Source: Firm-04 sp045591925 (lineage in GTDB: Bacteria > Bacillota > Clostridia > Oscillospirales > Ruminococcaceae). From it: DNA of 11,300 nt. The DNA is taken from positions 1-11,300 of the forward strand of contig JAZNTW010000005.1 in assembly GCA_045591925.1 (NCBI GenBank), in the 5' to 3' direction. Numbering within the stretch: the stretch's first letter is position 1; every line of letters starts with the position of its first letter. Both the position numbers and the translations under genes were made by a program. This document shows positions 1 through 6,042 of this stretch, in pieces. The notes under the pieces are model-generated. The model was not told the origin of the DNA. It saw only the letters and a list, made by a program, of their open reading frames with translations, and did not search any database.

Positions 1-137
1 GGCACATCTACTTGCATATTTTCCGCCATCTTGCACAGAAATTCCTTGCTGGGCGTCAGCCCAGCGGCGTCATTTCTATACAATCTGACGAAAAATCTGA
101 CTGCGTATCTGCACCACCAACTCTGTGCGGTATTGCC
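1..137 (+). repeat. MITE-like repeat, copy A (left end cut by window edge)
   Basis: These 137 bases align without gaps to 859-995 of the complete copy B, with 7 mismatches (about 95% identity). All 7 are transitions, at 23, 41, 49, 70, 72, 84 and 110. The right terminus CTCTGTGCGGTATTGCC (121-137) is the terminal inverted repeat seen in copy B. An internal hairpin GCTGGGC-GTCA-GCCCAGC lies at 48-65. The missing left 35 bases would lie before the window. Small open frames that run through the repeat have no ribosome binding site and are not called. The copy ends 25 bp before the ATG of the next gene, so it probably forms part of that gene's leader. Confidence 0.85.
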
Positions 138-162
138 TTAATGTCAGGAAAGGGGAACGCTT

Positions 163-690
163 ATGAAAGCATTGATTGTGATTGATATGCAGAAGGATTT
201 TACCACGGGTGTGCTCGGCAATCCGGAGACAGCTTCCGTTGTGAAGCCGGTTGTCAAGTATATCAAGGCATTCCGCAAGGAGAATCCGGATGGGCTGATT
301 GTTGCGACGCTGGATACGCATACGCCCGAATATCTCAATACGCAAGAGGGTCAAAAATTACCCGTTCCGCACTGCATCAAAGGTACAAAGGGCTGGGCGC
401 TTGAGAAGACTGTTCAGACTGCAATCGGTGAGAATGCCATTCTTCTGGAAAAGGTGACATTCGGCGCTGTCGATCTGCCGAAAATAATCGGAAAACGCCG
501 CAAGATTGAGGAGTTTCAGATTCTCGGCGTCTGCACGGATATTTGCGTGATCAGCAATGCGATGATTCTGAAGGCAGCGTTTCCGGAGGTTCCGATTAAA
601 ATTATTTCCGAGTGCTGCGCAGGCGTAACGCCAGAGAGCCACGAAACGGCACTTTCGGCAATGAAGATGTGCCAGATGGAAATTGTCTGA
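163..690 (+). CDS. Nicotinamidase-like cysteine hydrolase (isochorismatase family)
   Basis: This 175-residue protein is an isochorismatase-fold amidohydrolase. The catalytic triad is visible: Asp8 in VIDMQKDF, Lys97 in LEKVTFGA, and Cys128 in GVCTDICV. Asp51-x-His53 and His70 (in PHCIKGTKG) match the metal-binding set of nicotinamidases (PncA), so hydrolysis of nicotinamide to nicotinate in NAD salvage is the best guess; simple isochorismatases lack this metal site. It is somewhat shorter than typical PncA. No signal peptide or membrane segment is seen, so it is probably cytoplasmic. The ATG follows AGGAAAGGGG by a normal distance. The gene stands alone, with a repeat copy 25 bp upstream and a strong terminator downstream. 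Its promoter is not visible and probably lies before the window. The family call is firm; the exact substrate is inferred, since other amidases share this fold. Confidence 0.88.
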   Translation: MKALIVIDMQKDFTTGVLGNPETASVVKPVVKYIKAFRKENPDGLIVATLDTHTPEYLNTQEGQKLPVPHCIKGTKGWALEKTVQTAIGENAILLEKVTFGAVDLPKIIGKRRKIEEFQILGVCTDICVISNAMILKAAFPEVPIKIISECCAGVTPESHETALSAMKMCQMEIV

Positions 691-723
691 TAGAAAACGA
701 TAACGATAATATTGCCAGTTGAC

Positions 724-763
724 AACGCAGAGTCGGGATGTCTGTCCGATTCTGCGTTTTTTT
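724..763 (+). terminator. Intrinsic terminator after the nicotinamidase-like gene
   Basis: A 13-bp stem pairs AACGCAGAGTCGG (724-736) with CCGATTCTGCGTT (746-758), with one G-U pair and a 9-base loop, and runs straight into seven T residues (757-763). It starts 33 bp after the stop codon and separates this gene from the promoter at 792. Confidence 0.9.
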
Positions 764-791
764 GCAGGATGATGACATCATTGTTTGACTG

Positions 792-820
792 TTGCATTTT
801 TCTTGAAATCGTGCTATAAT
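792..820 (+). promoter_or_regulatory. Extended -10 promoter of the yfmF-yfmH-lgt operon
   Basis: The -35 TTGCAT (792-797) and -10 TATAAT (815-820) are 17 bp apart, with TGC just before the -10 (extended -10). Transcription should start at about 827, a few bases inside the repeat that begins at 824. The last T of the -10 is also the first base of the repeat's apparent TAAA target duplication. A better -35 match, TTGACT (785-790), is 24 bp from the -10 and is too far away. Confidence 0.75.
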
Positions 821-823
821 AAA

Positions 824-995
824 GGCAACACCGCGCAAAGTCCGCCTTACGGCTTGGCGGCACATCTACTTGCATATTTTTCGCCATCTTGCACAGAAGT
901 TCCTTGTTGGGCGTCAGCCCAGCGGCGCCGTTTCTATACAACCTGACGAAAAATCTGACTGCGTATCTGCACCACCAGCTCTGTGCGGTATTGCC
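824..995 (+). repeat. MITE-like repeat, complete copy B (172 bp)
   Basis: The ends are imperfect inverted repeats: GGCAACACCGCGCAAAG (824-840) against the complement of CTCTGTGCGGTATTGCC (979-995), 14 of 17 matching. The element is flanked by direct TAAA (820-823 and 996-999), which looks like a 4-bp target duplication. The left arm contains CCGCC...GGCGG (842-846/856-860), and the centre has a GTTGGGC/GCCCAGC hairpin (906-923). There is no transposase and no credible coding frame, so it would be non-autonomous. It lies wholly in the predicted 5' leader of yfmF. Related copies are at 1-137 and, deleted and inverted, at 8517-8560. Confidence 0.85.
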
Positions 996-1046
996 TAAAG
1001 ATATATTGCCGTATGATATTCAGATTGATCGAAAGGAGCAAGCGCC

Positions 1047-2321
1047 ATGCCGGAAATCATGCTCGGAAACGGCATCCGATATACCGAAATATATGATCCG
1101 AAATTTCGGAGCTGCCTCCTGACGATTCAATTTCATATTCCGCGCACGCAGGAAACCGCGTCGGTTCATGCGCTGCTGCCTGATCTGCTGACGGCATCCT
1201 CTGCGGAATATCCGTCTGTTATTGCCATGACAACACAGCTTGAGTCGCTGTATGCAGCCGATTTCATTGCAAATCTCACACTCTGCGGCGATGCAGCCGT
1301 CATGGATTTTACAGCGTCATGGCTCGATGACGCATTTGTGATGAATGACGAGCCGATTACGATGTCGGTGCTTCGTCTGGTGACCGGTGCGCTGCTGCAT
1401 CCCAACGTAAAGCAGGGTGCATTTTGCGATCCGGAATTTCGTATTTGCAAACAAAATCTGCTGGATGATATTGACTGTACACAAAATGATAAGCGCGGCT
1501 ATGCACTCCAACAGGCGGCTGCGTTGACCTTTTCCGGTGAAGCTGCCGCGTTCCCGATTCATGGCACGCGTACCGAAGCGGAACGCATTACGCCAGAGCT
1601 TGCATTCTCCGTCTGGCAGAATCTGCTTCGGACGGCAGAGATTGAAATTGTCGCCGTAACACCTGCACCCAAGTCGGAAATTGCAGCGCATCTGACGGCG
1701 TGTTTTCGTGATTTGCCGCGGCAGCCCTACCCGATACGGTTTGACGTAGCCAGTCCGATTCGTGCGCAGGCTTGTATGGAAACGGAAATCATGCCGGTCG
1801 GACAGACAAAGCTCGTTCTGACCTATAAATACGGCGCGGTCAAACGGGAGACGCTGCTGATGCTTTGCAGTATTCTCGGCTGGATTGCGGATTCCTTGCT
1901 GTTTATCAATCTGCGTGAGCGCTGCGGACTTTGTTATTATTGTATGCTCTCCAATGAGGCGTTTAAACATACATTGTTCATTGATATCGGGATTGAAGCT
2001 GCGAATTTGGAGATTGTAAAGGATGCAGTTGCGGCACAGATTCGCGCACTGCAAGACGCGGATTTTACCGATGATATGATGCAAAAAGCAGTATTATACA
2101 ATACATTCCAGATGGCAACGGCTTCGGATACCATCAGCGGACTTGCTGCGCAGAGACTTCTTCAGCTGCGGCGCAGTGATTTGCGCACGCCGCAGGAGAT
2201 TACCGAAGCGATGCAAGCCGTAACGCGTGAGGAACTCGCAGAGGCTGCAAAACAGCTTGTGCTGGATACCGTCTTTGTGCTGCGTGCTGAGCAGGAGGAG
2301 GTGGATGCGGATGACATCTGA
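1047..2321 (+). CDS. yfmF: YfmF-type M16 peptidase homologue, non-catalytic subunit
   Basis: This 424-residue protein belongs to the M16 (pitrilysin/insulinase) superfamily, in the branch named after the B. subtilis EF-P 5-aminopentanol modification-associated protein YfmF. The N-terminal half has the family pattern ALLPDLLTASSAEYPS (about 42-57) followed by LESLYAADF, but the zinc motif HxxEH is absent, so it should not bind the catalytic metal. The C-terminal half has NLRERCGLCYY (288-298). Arg290 and Tyr297 there resemble the Arg/Tyr substrate-binding pair that two-subunit M16B enzymes carry on the non-catalytic chain. It probably forms a heterodimer with the product of the next gene. The start follows AAAGGAG (1032-1038) by 8 bases. 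It is the first gene of the operon, behind a leader of about 220 nt that includes the whole repeat. The subfamily call is confident; a role in EF-P modification is only inferred from the family name. Confidence 0.85.
   Translation: MPEIMLGNGIRYTEIYDPKFRSCLLTIQFHIPRTQETASVHALLPDLLTASSAEYPSVIAMTTQLESLYAADFIANLTLCGDAAVMDFTASWLDDAFVMNDEPITMSVLRLVTGALLHPNVKQGAFCDPEFRICKQNLLDDIDCTQNDKRGYALQQAAALTFSGEAAAFPIHGTRTEAERITPELAFSVWQNLLRTAEIEIVAVTPAPKSEIAAHLTACFRDLPRQPYPIRFDVASPIRAQACMETEIMPVGQTKLVLTYKYGAVKRETLLMLCSILGWIADSLLFINLRERCGLCYYCMLSNEAFKHTLFIDIGIEAANLEIVKDAVAAQIRALQDADFTDDMMQKAVLYNTFQMATASDTISGLAAQRLLQLRRSDLRTPQEITEAMQAVTREELAEAAKQLVLDTVFVLRAEQEEVDADDI
2296..2301 (+). promoter_or_regulatory. Ribosome binding site that sets the yfmH start
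   Basis: GGAGGAGG ends at 2301 inside the last codons of yfmF. ATG 2311 lies 9 bases after AGGAGG (2296-2301). ATG 2305 in the same frame would be only 3 bases from this register, or 6 from the AGGAGG at 2293-2298. ATG 2311 is preferred; the difference is two residues. Confidence 0.6.
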
Positions 2322-3621
2322 AATCATTTCCTGCAAAGACCCTGCGACCGGTGATATCTGCTATCGGATTCTGCATTCGAGCGGCTTGGAAATTCGCGTC
2401 ATGGAGATGCCGGATTTCAGTACCGCGTATGCGCAGCTTGGTACGAAATTTGGCTCTGTGTATCGCAGATTTCAAATGTCGGATTCCAATGTAATCACGG
2501 AGCTGCCGGCAGGAACAGCACATTTTCTGGAGCATAAGCTATTTGAAAAAGAGGACGGCGATGTCGCAAAGAAATTTGCGCAGCTTGGCGCCTCGGATAA
2601 TGCGTTTACCGATTATGATCGCACGGTCTATTATTTTCGCGCACAGCAAAAATTTTATGAGGCGTTGGAGCTTCTGCTGGAATTTGTGCAGCAGCCGTAT
2701 TTCACTGAGGAAAGCGTGGCGCGTGAACGCAATATCATTTTACAGGAATTGATGGAGACCATGGATGACCCTGCCGACCAAGGCTTTTCGCAGCTGATGC
2801 AGGGAATGTTCCACGCTTATCCGCTGAATTCGCATATTCTCGGAACCGCAGAGAGCATCCGGAGGATGACGGCAGAAACATTGGTGGAGAGCTATCGCGC
2901 GTTTTATAATCTGCATAATATGGTGCTTTGCTGTGCCGGCAATGTTCGGGTGCAGGAAATCCTTGCTGTTGCGGATCGCTGTCTGACACCGGCACCGCCT
3001 ATGCAGGCAAAGGCGATATTTCCGCAGGAACCGGATGCGCCTGTCGCATCGTTCCGATTAAGTAAAATGCCGATTGGAAAAACACAGTTTTCGATTGGCT
3101 TCAAGAGTCGTCCGGCTGTCGGAATGCAGCGGCTGCGTGATTCACTGCTCAGCTCGCTGACTGCGGATTTGCTGATTGGCTCTGCTGCGCCGCTGTATCA
3201 GAAGCTGCTCAGTGTCGGCTTGCTGAACGATACCTTCGATACGGACTGCTTTGCAGGCGACGGTTGGTTTACCGTATTGTTTGAGGGTGAATCCGATCAG
3301 CCGGAGCTGATTCTACAGGCACTCTGCGACGAGATTCACAGGATGCAAAGGGACGGTATTGATGAAGAATTATTCGCTGTATTGAAACGTGCTGCATACG
3401 GCGATAGTATTATCAATATGAATCATCCCGAAGCCGCCTGTAATGCGATGCTGGATGCCTATATCTGGGATTGTGATTTCCCGTTTGCACGTTCTGCATT
3501 GCTTGCGGAGCTGACGGCAGAGGATGTGCTGCAATGTCTGCGTGAACGCTTTTGCAGCGAATTTGTATGTCTTTCTGTCATAGAACCCGAAATATCCGGA
3601 AAGGAAGAAACTGAATTATGA
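2311..3621 (+). CDS. yfmH: YfmH-type M16 zinc metallopeptidase, catalytic subunit
   Basis: This 436-residue M16 peptidase has an intact inverted zinc motif: His71-Phe-Leu-Glu74-His75 within AGTAHFLEHKLFEK. A downstream acidic helix, RERNIILQELME, supplies Glu139 and Glu146; their 7-residue spacing matches the conserved pair in insulinase, making Glu146 the likely third zinc ligand. The C-terminal half reads APLYQKLLSVGLLND where the partner has its Arg/Tyr pair, so catalytic and substrate-holding parts appear to be split between the two proteins. No signal peptide is seen, so it is probably cytoplasmic. The start overlaps the end of yfmF by 11 bp and the stop overlaps the lgt start (ATGA), implying translational coupling. 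In B. subtilis the homologous pair is linked to EF-P 5-aminopentanol modification; no efp gene is in this window. An in-frame extension back to 2227 lies wholly inside yfmF and is rejected. Confidence 0.88.
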   Translation: MTSEIISCKDPATGDICYRILHSSGLEIRVMEMPDFSTAYAQLGTKFGSVYRRFQMSDSNVITELPAGTAHFLEHKLFEKEDGDVAKKFAQLGASDNAFTDYDRTVYYFRAQQKFYEALELLLEFVQQPYFTEESVARERNIILQELMETMDDPADQGFSQLMQGMFHAYPLNSHILGTAESIRRMTAETLVESYRAFYNLHNMVLCCAGNVRVQEILAVADRCLTPAPPMQAKAIFPQEPDAPVASFRLSKMPIGKTQFSIGFKSRPAVGMQRLRDSLLSSLTADLLIGSAAPLYQKLLSVGLLNDTFDTDCFAGDGWFTVLFEGESDQPELILQALCDEIHRMQRDGIDEELFAVLKRAAYGDSIINMNHPEAACNAMLDAYIWDCDFPFARSALLAELTAEDVLQCLRERFCSEFVCLSVIEPEISGKEETEL

Positions 3622-4769
3622 TGTATTCGGCTATGCTTGCTGCGGTCAATCCGAACCGCATACGTTTCCCGAAGCTCGGTTTGGAGCTGACCGTGAACAG
3701 CAATGCGTTTACCGTGTTCGGCTTTACCGTGACATGGTACGGTATTCTGATCACTGTCGGCATGATGCTTGCGATGGTATATGTGTTCTCAAGGATGCGG
3801 AAGTTCGGCATTGATTCCGACCGCGCCATTGACGGCATCATTGGTGGTATAATTGGCGGCATTATCGGTGCAAGAGCCTATTATGTGCTGTTTCATTGGG
3901 ATCATTATGCCGGAGATTGGAAAGCGATTTTCAATATTCGGAACGGCGGACTTGGAATCTATGGCGGCATCATCGGTGCATTGCTGATTGGCTCGATTGT
4001 TTGCAAGCTGCGCAAGGTTCGGCTGTTTCCGATGTTCGATCTGGTTGCGCTGGGCTTGCTGATTGGACAGGGCGTTGGACGCTGGGGAAATTTCATGAAT
4101 CATGAGGCGTTCGGCGGCAACACGGACAGCATCTTCGGCATGACAAGCGGCAAGATTCAGGCGTGGATTTCCGAGAATTACACGGATGGTTCGGTGATTG
4201 CGGATCAGCCGGTGCATCCATGCTTTTTCTATGAATCCATGTGGTGTCTGCTGGGCTTTGTTCTGCTGCATTTCATCTCGAAGAAATGGCGTAAATTTGA
4301 CGGACAGATTTTCCTGATGTATGTGATCTGGTACGGTGCAGGCAGATTCTTTATCGAATCGCTGCGCACGGACAGCCTGTATCTGGGAACGCTCAAGATT
4401 TCGCAGGTTGTCGCAGTCATATCCGTGAGTGCTGCGGTTATTTTGCTGATTGTCGGGCTTTCGTATGCGAAGCGGCTTGGTTCGGATTATCAGCTCTATG
4501 TGAATACCGAGGAATCCAAGCGGCTGCTTGCCGAAGCAGATGCGCGTGAGGAAGCGTGGAAAGAAAAGCGCAGTAAAAAAGAGACTGCGGAGGTGCCGGC
4601 ACCCATCGTAGAGCCGGATGAAAAATCCGAGGAGCAGCTCAAAAAGGAAAAGGATGCAAAAATCGACGCGCTCCTTGAGGAAATTGCTGCAAAGGCGGCA
4701 GAGGCAAAGGCTGTTGCCAAGGATGAATGCGATGATTCTGCCACGGAATCGAAGCCATCGGAACCGTAA
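3618..4769 (+). CDS. lgt: Prolipoprotein diacylglyceryl transferase with charged C-terminal tail
   Basis: Lgt moves diacylglycerol from phosphatidylglycerol to the lipobox cysteine of prelipoproteins, in the membrane. Of 383 residues, the first ~285 form the enzyme: several hydrophobic segments, the signature GRWGNFMNHEAFGG (154-167), HPCFFYES (200-207) and GRFFIESLRTDSL (242-254). At the position of E. coli His103 the motif reads GGLGIYGG (Tyr115). Residues about 286-383 form an unusual extra tail rich in Lys, Glu and Ala (EAWKEKRSKKE, KKEKDAKIDALLEEIAAKAA), probably helical or coiled and soluble; most Lgt proteins end soon after the last membrane helix. The start ATG overlaps the yfmH stop by 4 bp; a second ATG follows at 3621. 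It is the last intact gene of the operon. Identity is certain; the function of the tail is unknown. Confidence 0.95.
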   Translation: MMYSAMLAAVNPNRIRFPKLGLELTVNSNAFTVFGFTVTWYGILITVGMMLAMVYVFSRMRKFGIDSDRAIDGIIGGIIGGIIGARAYYVLFHWDHYAGDWKAIFNIRNGGLGIYGGIIGALLIGSIVCKLRKVRLFPMFDLVALGLLIGQGVGRWGNFMNHEAFGGNTDSIFGMTSGKIQAWISENYTDGSVIADQPVHPCFFYESMWCLLGFVLLHFISKKWRKFDGQIFLMYVIWYGAGRFFIESLRTDSLYLGTLKISQVVAVISVSAAVILLIVGLSYAKRLGSDYQLYVNTEESKRLLAEADAREEAWKEKRSKKETAEVPAPIVEPDEKSEEQLKKEKDAKIDALLEEIAAKAAEAKAVAKDECDDSATESKPSEP

Positions 4770-4814
4770 TCAGCAACAATTAGTGTGGTGCTGCGATGAG
4801 AATATTTCTGAAAA

Positions 4815-5363
4815 ATGCTTGAATGTACTGAAATGGGTCGCCTTAAAGTAGTCATGCCGGATATAGAAAAAGACAACGAAAGCATCAAAATATTCATGGG
4901 GCTTGTGGGGGAATATTCCTCGGAGCTTGATGAATATATGTATGAAAACGGCTATATGGTTGATATGTTTGCGGACTGCGATGAAAATGTGGTTTCTGCG
5001 GTGTTGTTCACGCCATATTATACGCTGCCTGAATTATACAAATCTATTTTTGTATATCCGGATGCGGAAAACGGGGAGCGCACTTATACAGATGTATCGA
5101 ATGTGCTGCATTTTCCGCGTGAAGATCAGGAAACCTTGCTTGACCGTACCGAATACGAAGTTCCCGTTTATATGTTTCTGGCAGAACGCGATTATTCCTG
5201 CGATCCAAAGGTTGCCGAGGAATATTTCAACAGTATTTCTGCGCCGCATAAGGAATTGCGATATACAAGCGGCGGTCATGAATCAACAATGTATCATTCC
5301 GAGGAGCTTGCGGCATTTGTGCATGATATTGCAAAACAGCAGAGCGCATTTGCTTTGGGATGA
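4815..5363 (+). pseudogene. 5'-truncated alpha/beta hydrolase remnant
   Basis: The 182-codon frame matches only the C-terminal half of proline-iminopeptidase-like alpha/beta hydrolases. FTPYYTLPELYKS (65-77) and YEVPVYMFLAERD (114-126) lead to the likely acid Asp126, then EEYFNSISAPHKEL (135-148) and SGGHES with the likely catalytic His155. The oxyanion region and the G-x-S-x-G nucleophile elbow, normally well over 100 residues earlier, are missing. An in-frame TGA (4809-4811) lies one codon before the ATG, and no fragment of the missing half is seen in the 45 bp after lgt. No ribosome binding site precedes ATG 4815 or the later ATG 4854. The frame is open to its stop, so a short protein might be made, perhaps by read-through from lgt, but without the serine it should not be a hydrolase. 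Base composition is lower in G+C (about 41% over 4921-5100). The truncation is clear; whether it is dead is inferred. Confidence 0.65.
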
Positions 5364-5377
5364 TAAACGATAATTTC

Positions 5378-5414
5378 AAGCCACTTTTGATGTGAAAGTC
5401 AAAGGTGGCTTTTT
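5378..5414 (+). terminator. Intrinsic terminator ending the yfmF-yfmH-lgt transcript
   Basis: A 13-bp stem AAGCCACTTTTGA (5378-5390) pairs with TCAAAGGTGGCTT (5399-5411), with one G-U pair and an 8-base loop, and ends in five T residues (5410-5414). It begins 15 bp after the hydrolase remnant. No terminator is seen between lgt and the remnant, so the operon transcript probably ends here. Confidence 0.9.
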
Positions 5415-5427
5415 GTTTGCCGCAGCA

Positions 5428-5456
5428 TTGACTTTTCCTGTGTTTACTGTTATAAT
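5428..5456 (+). promoter_or_regulatory. Promoter of the orphan hypothetical gene
   Basis: TTGACT (5428-5433) and TATAAT (5451-5456) are separated by exactly 17 bp, just after the terminator. The start of transcription is expected near 5463, about 28 bp before the ATG. Confidence 0.8.
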
Positions 5457-5490
5457 AAACGAAACGATATTGTAGGGGGAGAGATACAAG

Positions 5491-5940
5491 ATGCTGACAA
5501 AACCGCAGGGCGGATGGACGGATTTTCAACTGGATGGAACTTCTGAATATGGTTTGAGTTATTTGGATGATATTGCGTTTGAATGGGCAGAACAAGCAAT
5601 CCATGGTCTGAAAACGATGCGCCCGTTTTGCGTAAAGGGTGACTTGGAGGGGGAAAATTTCTTATGCGTAGTCAGCTACGATCATTGCCATATTATTTGT
5701 GAGGATGATGAACAAGATGACGAACAAGACGATGTAATACATGAAATTTCGCAAACGAGTATGCTGGGATTTTGCCGGCGCCTTTATGCGGATATCATGG
5801 AAAACATAGATGAATGGGCTTTATTTACTGACTATGGGGAGAACCGGAATTTGCAGCCAAGAAAAGATACTCTTTTGCAGAAATTAGAAGAATTGCGAAT
5901 ACTGATTGCCGAAAGAGAAGATGCCAGACGCTTTCGTTGA
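5491..5940 (+). CDS. Hypothetical protein, acidic, unknown function
   Basis: I do not recognise this 149-residue protein. It starts with MLTKPQGGWTDFQLDG and a predicted mixed alpha/beta N-terminal part (GLSYLDDIAFEWAEQAI, then FLCVVSYDHCHIICED), followed by an acidic linker with a short repeat, DDEQDDEQDD (about 72-81). The C-terminal half is helical (FCRRLYADIMENIDEWALF and LLQKLEELRILIAERED). There is no signal peptide or membrane segment. The layout resembles small single-domain proteins that sit alone or near toxin loci as immunity proteins, but no toxin is present, so this is only a loose resemblance. The start follows AGGGGGAGAG (5474-5483) by 7 bases, and the gene has its own promoter, so it is very likely expressed. 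G+C is about 41% by hand count against about 60% in a sampled line of folD, suggesting recent acquisition. Confidence 0.75.
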   Translation: MLTKPQGGWTDFQLDGTSEYGLSYLDDIAFEWAEQAIHGLKTMRPFCVKGDLEGENFLCVVSYDHCHIICEDDEQDDEQDDVIHEISQTSMLGFCRRLYADIMENIDEWALFTDYGENRNLQPRKDTLLQKLEELRILIAEREDARRFR

Positions 5941-5971
5941 CATCTGTCTGATTTTCGTTCTGCAATTTCGC

Positions 5972-6000
5972 TTGACAGTCCAGCAAACAAGTGGTATAAT
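5972..6000 (+). promoter_or_regulatory. folD promoter
   Basis: Perfect consensus TTGACA (5972-5977) and TATAAT (5995-6000) are 17 bp apart. The start of transcription is expected near 6007, giving a leader of about 36 nt with AGGAGG (6030-6035) 7 bases before the ATG. This short simple leader contrasts with the repeat-containing leaders elsewhere in the window. Confidence 0.88.
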
Positions 6001-6042
6001 GGATACGTTCAAAACATAGAAAATCTATCAGGAGGAAAAATA

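Noticed and set aside
77..84. TATACAAT in the repeat as an outward promoter for the nicotinamidase-like gene
   Set aside because: No -35 hexamer is found at 16-18 bp upstream; the same bases occur in copy B, where a good promoter already lies outside the repeat.
889..1122. 77-codon frame running through repeat copy B on the plus strand
   Set aside because: It lies inside the repeat and the yfmF start region, has no ribosome binding site, and overlaps the well-supported yfmF in another frame.
2227..2310. In-frame upstream start of yfmH inside yfmF
   Set aside because: The extra 28 residues are the shifted frame of yfmF and lack a ribosome binding site; AGGAGG points to ATG 2311.
5925..5950. 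CAGAC/GTCTG hairpin after the orphan gene as a terminator
   Set aside because: The stem is only 5 bp, overlaps the end of the coding region, and lacks a T tract next to the stem.
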